Assembly (NCBI RefSeq): GCF_030219325.1
Contig: NZ_CP126625.1
Coordinates: 2,592,857 to 2,656,856, forward strand
DNA length: 64,000 bases
Origin: Geothrix sp.
GTDB taxonomy: Bacteria > Acidobacteriota > Holophagae > Holophagales > Holophagaceae
Reading direction: 5' to 3'
Shown here: piece by piece, positions 8,461 to 14,572 of the stretch
How positions within the stretch are numbered: the stretch's first letter is position 1
Layout of the letters: each line of letters starts with the position of its first letter
The notes under the pieces: generated by a model
What the model saw: the letters and a program-made list of their open reading frames with translations, nothing else
Told to the model about the DNA's origin: nothing
Database searches by the model: none
Made by a program: the position numbers and the translations under genes

Positions 8461-8982
8461 TCACTTCGAGCGAGGAATGCTTTCAGGGTGAAGGCGCCTC
8501 AAAATGTCTTGGAGATGCCCACCTTTGGGATAGTAGAAATCTACGAACACGCAATTTCCATTTTCAACGGCTACCTGGGGGGTAACAGCCAGACTGCCAC
8601 GCTTTCCCTTTCTGTCTCGAGTGAAGACTTCTACCCAATATAAACCCTGCCATTTCCGAATACTTCCAACCATGTATGAAGGGGCTGGATCTTGCGTGTT
8701 CAGGAATGGATCAAAGTCGAGCCCGTCTATCTCCCCTTTCGCAGCTGCTTGAGCCTCTGCGTCTTTCTTCAGCTCTTTAAGAAGGAATGGATGAAATAGC
8801 TCAGGCTTTCTTCTAAGTGCAATGTTCGAAGATGGCTCCTTTTGATCTGCCAATGCAAGCGGAACATACCAGTCGTAAAATCCGGTTACTACTTTTCGAA
8901 TGAGATCCTCGGTTGGATCGGCAAAGCAGTTCTGGCCCACGGAGAAGGCCATGATTACCGGAAGGAGGATTGCTCGATTCAT
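8461..8982 (-). CDS. cassette protein, exported, DUF3828-like
   Basis: The product is 173 aa with a signal peptide (MNRAILLPVIMAFSVGQNCFA), followed at once by a segment DLIRKVVTGFYDWYVPLA. That segment resembles the start of DUF3828-type periplasmic proteins, whose function is unknown. The mature part has Trp/Tyr-rich strands (KWQGLYWVEVFTRDRKGKRG). The family suggestion is from memory of the pattern, not from a search. The ATG at 8982 lies eight bases after the attC core. Confidence 0.72.
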   Translation of the reverse strand: MNRAILLPVIMAFSVGQNCFADPTEDLIRKVVTGFYDWYVPLALADQKEPSSNIALRRKPELFHPFLLKELKKDAEAQAAAKGEIDGLDFDPFLNTQDPAPSYMVGSIRKWQGLYWVEVFTRDRKGKRGSLAVTPQVAVENGNCVFVDFYYPKGGHLQDILRRLHPESIPRSK

Positions 8983-8990
8983 GCGAAGCA

Positions 8991-9114
8991 GCCTAACGAA
9001 AGCAGCTAAGCGGCCACGCCTGCACCGAGACGACGAGCGGAGCCGAGATAGCGAAATGCTGAGAGAGAGCGGAAGGCAATGCAGGCGGGGTCCGACTTGA
9101 GCGGAGGGTTAGGG
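8991..9114 (-). repeat. attC 4 (variant core GTTAGGG)
   Basis: A 124-bp attC with core 8991-8997 GCCTAAC and core 9108-9114 GTTAGGG on plus. The variant base is matched by the CCCTAAC core on the other side of the same cassette (9572-9578), which supports cassette circle integrity. The core supplies the stop codon of the cassette gene. Confidence 0.92.
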
Positions 9115-9552
9115 CGAAACACGAATCGCTTGGTTTGCGGATTCGAGCCAAGTGTACGACGCATCTTCTGCGACATACCCAGGAAAGGGTTCACTGCCTT
9201 TAAATCGGAGGCTGACTCCATGTTTCACGAAAAGTGCGCCATTCACCTGATTGAGTTTTCTGAAGTCCCAGATTTGGTAGTCAGAGTTTTCGTATAGGAC
9301 ACTCCCACCATCAAGGACTTTCATTCCCTTTTGGGCGTGAATCGGTGACTTACCGGCCAGAAGGAGGTTCATATCCTCGTTGGCGTTTTGCAGAACCTGT
9401 AGCGATTCCTTTGTGAGTGCCGACTCTTTGTTCGAATCTATGCGAATGAACTCGAATGATGGCTTTGAGGCACGACTGCCAAGATAGAAACAAATCAAGG
9501 CTGTCAGACACAGGAACGGGAGGTGTCTGGTCAGAATGTTTTTTAGATCCAT
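9109..9552 (-). CDS. cassette protein, membrane-anchored, unknown function
   Basis: The product is 147 aa. An N-terminal anchor (about residues 10-26, HLPFLCLTALICFYLGS) precedes a predicted periplasmic domain with mixed strands. No family was recognised. The TAA stop (9111-9109) is formed by the attC core itself, a frequent trait of integron cassettes. An AAGGTG ribosome site precedes the ATG at 9552. Confidence 0.75.
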   Translation of the reverse strand: MDLKNILTRHLPFLCLTALICFYLGSRASKPSFEFIRIDSNKESALTKESLQVLQNANEDMNLLLAGKSPIHAQKGMKVLDGGSVLYENSDYQIWDFRKLNQVNGALFVKHGVSLRFKGSEPFPGYVAEDASYTWLESANQAIRVSP

Positions 9553-9571
9553 GCGGACACCTTGTTATGAG

Positions 9572-9695
9572 CCCTAACGAATGAAGCTAAGCGGCCACGC
9601 CTGCACCGAGGCGATGAGCGGAGCCGAGATAGCGAGATGCTGAGAGAGAGCGGAAGGCAATGCAGGCGGGGTCCGACTTGAGCGGAGGGTTAGGC
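9572..9695 (-). repeat. attC 5
   Basis: A 124-bp attC with core 9572-9578 CCCTAAC and core 9689-9695 GTTAGGC. It belongs to the cassette at 9703-10170. Confidence 0.92.
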
Positions 9696-9702
9696 GCTGA
9701 GC

Positions 9703-10170
9703 TTAACAACCTAAGAACCCGCGCACTTTGAAGGACCGTTTTGATTTCCCTAATTCTAAGATCATTAGGCCCTGGAAATCCGTTTCTTCACCGAAGAGGA
9801 AGGCTGTGATGGTGCAGTGGAAGGTGACTTTGAGGCTCGAATCTCCCCACACCTCTGTGAACTTGCCGCCGATCGAGCCCTTCCCTGACATTTTTGTGGT
9901 TCCGGAGCGGGAAATGAAGGTCACACGATGGAGTTCACCGTTGACTCGAATTCGGCATACACGATCACCATCGTTATCAGGAATGTTGTCCTCTGCGAAT
10001 ACCTCTGGCTGCCCTTCCTTGTTGGTGTAACCCAAGAAATATCCATAGCCACAACCACTGGTTTGTTCGTTCGAATGGAGATTTTCGATAGAAATCCCCT
10101 GTGGTGGTGCTGTGGCCATGAGCGCTGGAAGCATCGCCAAATTCAAAAGGATTGGTCGAAAGCGATTCAT
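9703..10170 (-). CDS. cassette protein, exported, unknown function
   Basis: The product is 155 aa with a signal peptide (MNRFRPILLNLAMLPALMATA) and a beta-rich mature domain with three or four cysteines. No family was recognised. The ATG at 10170 was chosen because it starts the signal peptide and lies five bases inside the cassette. The longer open frame upstream only runs through the attC. The leader is extremely short, about 12 bases from the recombination point. Confidence 0.72.
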   Translation of the reverse strand: MNRFRPILLNLAMLPALMATAPPQGISIENLHSNEQTSGCGYGYFLGYTNKEGQPEVFAEDNIPDNDGDRVCRIRVNGELHRVTFISRSGTTKMSGKGSIGGKFTEVWGDSSLKVTFHCTITAFLFGEETDFQGLMILELGKSKRSFKVRGFLGC

Positions 10171-10175
10171 GAAGC

Positions 10176-10298
10176 GCCTAACGATGAAGCTAAGCGGCCA
10201 CGCCTGCACCGAGACGCTGAGCGGAGCCGAGATAGCGACAAGTTGAGAGAGAGCGGAAGGCAATGCAGGCGGGGTCCGACTTGAGCGGAGGGTTAGGA
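10176..10298 (-). repeat. attC 6 (variant core GTTAGGA)
   Basis: A 123-bp attC, one base shorter than the others next to the GCCTAAC core (10176-10182). The other core is GTTAGGA (10292-10298), matched by TCCTAAC at 10711-10717 across its cassette. Confidence 0.92.
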
Positions 10299-10299
10299 G

Positions 10300-10698
10300 T
10301 CATCGGGAGAGCCGTTCGAGGATGACGCCTCGGTTTGGGGACTCCGGTTTGTAGTATGCGAGACGCCCGGGGATGCACGAAAGGACTGCCCCGAATTCGT
10401 GCATGCAAATCTGGGTAAGTGCCTCGGAGAGCGGGAGTTCTTGACCATCGATCTTCAATCCATCCACGATCACGTGGCAGGTGGGGCCTGCCCCTTTTGC
10501 CTTGAGCAACTTCTCGAGTTCAGCAGGGAAATCCTGGTTGCCTGGAACCTCGGTGCCGAGTGCGGGAATGTAGGGAAGATTGTGGTTCAAACGATCAAGA
10601 ATTTCCTTTCGACGTTTAGAGCTTGAGAGGAATTGAGCCCATCGCGCCTGCTTTTCAGACGTGATGAATGCTTTCACGAACGCCTCTTCATGGCTCAT
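10300..10698 (-). CDS. cassette protein, cytoplasmic, unknown function
   Basis: The product is 132 aa with no signal peptide. The N-terminal half is helical and charged (about residues 1-45), then comes a mixed domain with CHVIVDGLKIDGQELPLSEAL. It may relate to small cassette proteins of unknown role; I could not name the family. The ATG at 10698 lies 11 bases after the AGGAG formed by the cassette's GTTAGGAG core junction. Confidence 0.72.
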   Translation of the reverse strand: MSHEEAFVKAFITSEKQARWAQFLSSSKRRKEILDRLNHNLPYIPALGTEVPGNQDFPAELEKLLKAKGAGPTCHVIVDGLKIDGQELPLSEALTQICMHEFGAVLSCIPGRLAYYKPESPNRGVILERLSR

Positions 10699-10710
10699 GA
10701 CGGGTGGGAC

Positions 10711-10834
10711 TCCTAACGAATGAAGCTAAGCGGCCACGCCTGCACCGAGGCGACGAGCGGAGCCGTGATAGCGAATTGCTGAGAGAGAGCGAAGGACAAT
10801 GCAGGCGGGGTCCGACTTGAGCGGAGGGTTAGGA
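10711..10834 (-). repeat. attC 7
   Basis: A 124-bp attC with core 10711-10717 TCCTAAC and core 10828-10834 GTTAGGA. The core provides the TAA stop of the cassette gene at 10829. Confidence 0.92.
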
Positions 10835-11251
10835 GGCCGGGCGTTCCGTTGCGAGCTTGCCCCTTTTCATGCAGAGCGTGAGATTGAGTGGGTTGCGGCA
10901 GATTATCGCCCACATGGGCTGACTTTCTGAAGTTGAAAAGGAGAGAACTCTCAGCCCATTTGAGAGAGTGACCTCAAGTTCGCTTAGCCGGCCAAAGAGC
11001 TGAAGATCTGTGACGGTTGCTCCTTTGAGTGAGTGGAGAACCTTCATACGGCGCTTCTCGGTGCTTGTACTCCCGCAAAGAATTGAACGCACCTTCTCGC
11101 AGCGCCAATCCCACTCGAACATAAGCGTAGTTTCCCCGATCGGATTTCCCGTATTGCCATCCTTCCGGAACCCAGGTGAAAGTTGGCCCAGTTCCAGAAA
11201 AATGGTTGAACCGTACCCATCCCAGACATGGGAAACAGGTTGGCCAATCAC
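10829..11251 (-). CDS. cassette protein of ~140-150 aa, unknown function, uncertain start
   Basis: The conserved-looking core runs from IGQPVSHVWDGYGS through LMFEWDWRCEKVRS to SESQPMWAI. It appears cytoplasmic and has no signal peptide. The first canonical start in frame is GTG at 11251. The frame stays open upstream through LLFDQFREAV, and a perfect AGGAGG created by the attC core (11289-11284) sits five bases before an in-frame CTG at 11278, so initiation at CTG is plausible. The stop TAA comes from the attC core. No family could be named with certainty. Confidence 0.65.
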   Translation of the reverse strand: MIGQPVSHVWDGYGSTIFLELGQLSPGFRKDGNTGNPIGETTLMFEWDWRCEKVRSILCGSTSTEKRRMKVLHSLKGATVTDLQLFGRLSELEVTLSNGLRVLSFSTSESQPMWAIICRNPLNLTLCMKRGKLATERPAS

Positions 11252-11285
11252 GGCTTCTCGAAACTGGTCGAACAGCAGATGGGCC

Positions 11286-11409
11286 TCCTAACGAATGAAG
11301 CTCACCGGCCACGCCTGCACCGAGACGATGAACGAAGCCGAGTTAGCAAGAAGTTGAGAGAGAGCGAAAGACAATGCAGGCGGGGTCCGAGTGGAGCGGA
11401 GGGTTAGGC
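11286..11409 (-). repeat. attC 8 (most divergent internal sequence)
   Basis: A 124-bp attC with core 11286-11292 TCCTAAC and core 11403-11409 GTTAGGC. It belongs to the first (proximal) cassette. It shows more substitutions than the other sites (GCTCACCGG for GCTAAGCGG, GAACGAAGCC for GAGCGGAGCC). Confidence 0.9.
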
Positions 11410-11418
11410 TGCGAATCT

Positions 11419-11940
11419 TCATGTCCAATCCTCTGCAACACCGATTTCAGTGACAATGTCATTCCGTAATTCGACCCACAAGAAGCCATCGAAGACCTTT
11501 GGGAAGTAATGGAGGACTGTTGCTGTTCCTTTCGATTCTTCTGAAGCTGGTTGACCGAGCGCTGAAATCGCCTGTTCGCGTGTTTGGCCGATGCGAAGAC
11601 CGCACTTTGTGGACCAACCCTTGCCCGTGATGATCATTCGCCAAACATGTGCTTCTTTCTGACCAGGGTTCACACTGGTAGGTTCTGGCTTCGTCACTTC
11701 AACCACCAGCCCAGGGAAGTGCATCTCCTCCCATTTGCCCATCCCCATGTCGGAGTCGTAGCCGCGACGAGACCTGCTTGGTTTCCCGAGAACAGATAGA
11801 ACTCGAGACCGAAGGGACCCAATCGTAAGGTTCTTGACTGCGATCATGTCAGCCGGAATCTGCCCAATAATCTGGCCTTTCGGCTGTGTAGGGCCAGCTT
11901 GGGCCATCAGCAGGAATGCAATTGGTAGGAGAAGGTTCAT
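11419..11940 (-). CDS. first cassette protein, exported, SmpA/OmlA (BamE)-like repeats
   Basis: The product is 173 aa with a signal peptide (MNLLLPIAFLLMAQAGPTQ). Two segments, LTIGSLRSRVLSVLGKPSR and LRIGQTREQAISALGQPAS, match the G-x-(S/T)-xxxV/Axx-LGxP pattern of SmpA/OmlA-type modules, so it looks like a two-module periplasmic BamE-fold protein. It is the proximal cassette. The cassette starts at the GTTAGGC core read at 11960-11954, about 13 bases before the ATG. Confidence 0.75.
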   Translation of the reverse strand: MNLLLPIAFLLMAQAGPTQPKGQIIGQIPADMIAVKNLTIGSLRSRVLSVLGKPSRSRRGYDSDMGMGKWEEMHFPGLVVEVTKPEPTSVNPGQKEAHVWRMIITGKGWSTKCGLRIGQTREQAISALGQPASEESKGTATVLHYFPKVFDGFLWVELRNDIVTEIGVAEDWT

Positions 11941-11960
11941 AGGATATCGAGCAGCCTAAC

Positions 11961-12345
11961 TAGTAATTAGACGAACTGGCCGGGGAGGGGGTGAGTTCGC
12001 CTATTCGGGGGAGGGGGGAGGGTAAGTGTTGAACGAACCGCAGGGCTACGAATGGGGGCGCCTGAATAGGCAGACTAAAAATCGACGGACGGCGGGCTTG
12101 GATGGCCCGGAGGGGGGTGGGCAGTACGCCTAATCAGGTTCAGAAAGATGCAAGTGTTGACGGAACCGTGGGACTACGAAAAGCAAACACGAACTGGAGG
12201 GTATGGACCGGGCAATTCTAGCATCCCGATTGGCGCCTGAAGGCCGGTCGGGCTTGGCGGGGTGGACCTGGGGGTGTTCCTCGCCATCCTGATCGGTGTT
12301 CATCCGTTTTTATCGGTGTTCATCGGTGTTCCGCTTTTCGCGCTT
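11961..12345. other. proximal flank of the cassette array, no gene; decayed direct repeats
   Basis: This stretch is where attI and intI would be expected, yet no integrase reading frame is visible on either strand. It holds two 29-bp direct copies (12024-12052 and 12152-12180, 24 of 29 bases equal by eye) spaced 128 bp. Each is preceded by a GCCTAWTC word. It also holds an inverted pair GCCTATTC (11999-12006) and GAATAGGC (12064-12071). These could be remnants of decayed recombination sites. The last 60 bp contain the ATCGGTGTTCATC repeat. Confidence 0.5.
12283..12341. repeat. inverted counterpart of the 6866 repeat
   Basis: The words GATCGGTGTTCATC, ATCGGTGTTCATCGGTGTT are the reverse complement of those at 6866-6900. 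Together the two copies bracket the integron array in opposite orientations. Confidence 0.6.
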
Positions 12346-13419
12346 TCACTTCGGTGGATTCGCCGGCGCGTCGCGCTTGTACCACGAGGCCTGCCCGTAG
12401 ACGGGCTTCACCTTCTGCTCCAGGGCTTCCAGCTGAGCGGTGTTCAGGGGCAGGAACTCCCGCGCGATCCTCACGTTCTCTTCGAGCTGGGCCACGGTGT
12501 CCACGCCGATGATGACGGTGCTCACGGGGTGGGTCAGGGTGTAGCGCATGGCCTCCTTCATGGTGAGGGTGCCGGGCCGGTCGTGCTTGGCGGTGCCGCG
12601 CCGCTGGTCGGGGGGCGGGGGCTGGACGCCTTCGAGGATGCGGCCCCGGGCGGGGATCTTCATGCCGATGATGCCCATCTCCTTTTCGATGGCCAGGGGC
12701 AGCAGGGTCTTCTTGAAGGGGAGGTGCCAGGTGTCGGCGGCGTTGAAGGCCATGAGCACGCAGTCGAAGGGGAAGCGGCGGATGGCCTCGGCCAGGATGT
12801 CGGGATCCGTGTGGCCGCTGAGGCCCAGGAAGCGCACCAGCTTCTGGTCCCGGGCCTTCTGGAAGGCCTCCAGGGCGCCGCCTTTGGCGCAGACATCGTC
12901 CACGTCCTTCATCGTGCTCATGGCGTGCAGCTGCCAGAGGTCCACGTGATCCGTCTGCAGCAGCTTCAGGGAGGTCTCCAGGATGCGCAGGGAGCCGTCC
13001 GCCGTGCGGTCGTGGGTCTTGGTGGCGAGGAAGGCCTCCTTCCGCCGCCGCTTCATGACCTGTCCGAAGTACTGCTCGCTCCAGCGGGCATCGCCGCCGT
13101 AGCGGGCGGAGGTGTCCAGGTAGTTCACGCCCAGATCCAGGGCCCGCTCGATGAGGGGCACGGCCACCTTCTCGTTCTCCGCCTTCTCGATGGCGGCCTG
13201 GCCGCCGAGGCTGAAGAGGCCCACCAGGTGCCCTGTGCGGCCCAGGTTGCGGGTGGGCATGGCGCCCGCCGTGACGGGATTGAAGGGCGCCGCTGGCGAG
13301 GGCTTCGGCAGTGCGGCCTCGCCGGGTTCCTGCGCGCCCAGCCGGGTGGCGATCAGCCCCGCCGCGGCGGCCGCGCCGAGCTTGAACAGGTCACGGCGGG
13401 TAGTTCCGGAATCCGGCAT
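12346..13419 (-). CDS. aldo/keto reductase with Tat signal
   Basis: The product is 357 aa, starting at the ATG at 13419 behind a GGGAGGA ribosome site. An N-terminal twin-arginine signal (TTRRDLFKLGAAAAAGLIATRL) is followed by an AKR (beta/alpha)8 barrel: GVNYLDTSARYGGDARWSEQ holds the catalytic Asp and Tyr, and ATKTHDRTAD the Lys. The HVDLWQLH strand follows. Members are NADPH-dependent carbonyl reductases; Tat-exported versions of this type occur in acidobacteria and planctomycetes, with unknown substrates. There is an in-frame ATG further upstream, but the Tat motif fixes the start. Confidence 0.85.
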   Translation of the reverse strand: MPDSGTTRRDLFKLGAAAAAGLIATRLGAQEPGEAALPKPSPAAPFNPVTAGAMPTRNLGRTGHLVGLFSLGGQAAIEKAENEKVAVPLIERALDLGVNYLDTSARYGGDARWSEQYFGQVMKRRRKEAFLATKTHDRTADGSLRILETSLKLLQTDHVDLWQLHAMSTMKDVDDVCAKGGALEAFQKARDQKLVRFLGLSGHTDPDILAEAIRRFPFDCVLMAFNAADTWHLPFKKTLLPLAIEKEMGIIGMKIPARGRILEGVQPPPPDQRRGTAKHDRPGTLTMKEAMRYTLTHPVSTVIIGVDTVAQLEENVRIAREFLPLNTAQLEALEQKVKPVYGQASWYKRDAPANPPK

Positions 13420-13523
13420 GGCGTCCTCCCAAATGAAACTGACCCAAGTATCGCGTAAGGATGGCCGTCCCGGCGATGGAATGGGTAGGATCGCTCCAGG
13501 CATGTGCCTGAACGGAGCCCCGC

Positions 13524-14165
13524 TTGGCCCTCTTCCTGAACACCATGCTCTTCGCCTTCCTGGCGCTCTTCCCCATCCTGAACCCGCCGGCCATGGCGCC
13601 CATCTTCCTGCAGCTCACCAGCGGGGTGCGGGACGAGCAGCGCAACCACCTGGCGGCCCTCATCGGGTTCTACACCTGGGCCTTCCTCACGCTGCTGCTG
13701 GTGCTCGGCGGCTGGGCGCTCAAGCTCCTGGGCATCTCCATCCCCGTCATCGCCATCGCGGGCGGGCTGCTGGTCTTCCACAGCGCCTGGCGCATGCTGA
13801 ACCGCGACCCGCGGGTGAGCGAGTCCGACAAGGCGGAGCTGCAGACCGTCCTGCTGGACAAGGCCTTCTTCCCGCTCACCATGCCCTTCACCGCGGGACC
13901 GGGCTCCATCGCCGTGACGCTCAGCCTGGTGCCGCGGGGGCCCATCTGGCACCCGCAGACCTTCACCAGCTTCCTGGCCACGAGCTGCGGCATCGGGCTG
14001 GCGGCCCTCACGGTCTTCCTGTTCTACCGCTTCGGCACCAAGGCCATCCGCCGCCTGGGCGCCACGGGCGAGGCCACGCTCTCCCAGCTGTCGGCCTTCA
14101 TCCTGTTGGCCATCGGCGTGCAGATCGTCTGGAGCGGCCTGCGGGAGCTGATCAGGGGGCTGTGA
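13524..14165 (+). CDS. MarC family integral membrane protein
   Basis: The product is 213 aa with about six transmembrane helices and the N-terminal family signature ALFPILNPPAMAPIFLQL. It also has the second half-repeat VMPFTAGPGS-like segment (LTMPFTAGPGSIAVTLSL). MarC/UPF0056 proteins are inner-membrane proteins of unclear transport function. The start used is TTG at 13524; ATG at 13545 is the alternative. The 3' end overlaps the convergent gene by 14 bp. Confidence 0.85.
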   Translation: MALFLNTMLFAFLALFPILNPPAMAPIFLQLTSGVRDEQRNHLAALIGFYTWAFLTLLLVLGGWALKLLGISIPVIAIAGGLLVFHSAWRMLNRDPRVSESDKAELQTVLLDKAFFPLTMPFTAGPGSIAVTLSLVPRGPIWHPQTFTSFLATSCGIGLAALTVFLFYRFGTKAIRRLGATGEATLSQLSAFILLAIGVQIVWSGLRELIRGL

Positions 14166-14568
14166 GGAAATCGTCCATGCGGGCCAGGGCCTCCTCCTGG
14201 GTGGCGTAGGTGGCGAAGGCGAAGCCCGGCTGCCGGATGCCGGTGATCATCTTGCTCACGCGCACCCCTTCTCGCGCCAGGCAGAGCACGGGCTTGCCGC
14301 GACCCAGGGCGTAGGCGATCTCGAAACCCACGCCATGGGAGGGTGTGCTCACCTCGGCGATGAGGGCGTCGCAATCCCGCAGCCAGGCCGTGTCCCGCTC
14401 GAAGACGGCTTCCGGCGCCAGCCCACCGTCCGCGGCCATCACGGCCTCGGAAGCGAGATGTGCCGTGAGCACGCGATGGCCGAGGGACTGCAGATGGTCA
14501 ACCATCGCGGCGTAGACGGGCTGGTCCTGGCGGCCGCCGGTCAAGGAACATGAGAAGTAGAGGTTCAA
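14152..14568 (-). CDS. nucleoside 2-deoxyribosyltransferase-like / DNPH1-like protein
   Basis: The product is 138 aa from TTG at 14568, four bases after the stop of the upstream S46 peptidase gene, so it probably lies at the end of that transcript. It shows the family pattern: an N-terminal strand LNLYFSCSLTGGR, an internal RDTAWLRDCDALIAEVSTPSHGVGFE with Asp and catalytic-type Glu, and GRGKPVLCLAR. Relatives cleave the N-glycosidic bond of deoxynucleosides or deoxynucleotides. The longer ATG-initiated frame at 14649 overlaps the peptidase gene and is less likely. Confidence 0.75.
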   Translation of the reverse strand: MNLYFSCSLTGGRQDQPVYAAMVDHLQSLGHRVLTAHLASEAVMAADGGLAPEAVFERDTAWLRDCDALIAEVSTPSHGVGFEIAYALGRGKPVLCLAREGVRVSKMITGIRQPGFAFATYATQEEALARMDDFLTAP

Positions 14569-14572
14569 GGTC

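Larger units (their letters stand above)
6915..11960 (-). mobile_element. integron gene-cassette array: eight cassettes, eight attC sites, no integrase in window
   Basis: Eight small minus-strand genes alternate with eight ~112-124-bp repeats bounded by GCCTAAC and GTTAGGC (RYYYAAC and GTTRRRY attC cores). Read on the minus strand, each repeat has R'' GCCTAAC, an L'' box (GCTCAAGTCGGAC), a central imperfect palindrome, an L' box (CCGCTTAGC) and R' GTTAGGC. L'' carries one extra base (GCTCAAG against GCT-AAG), the classic extrahelical base of attC. Core variants flanking a gene are complementary to each other (for example GTTAGGG/CCCTAAC around 9109-9552 and GTTAGGA/TCCTAAC around 10300-10698), as expected of cassettes derived from circles. 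The genes look visibly less GC-rich than the flanks. No intI gene lies next to the proximal end at 11960, so this is a CALIN or a distal fragment of a chromosomal integron. Confidence 0.92.

Noticed and set aside
7600-11409. Regularly spaced repeats as a CRISPR array
   Set aside because: Repeats are ~124 bp, palindromic and separated by full genes, not 25-40 bp repeats with short spacers; they are attC sites.
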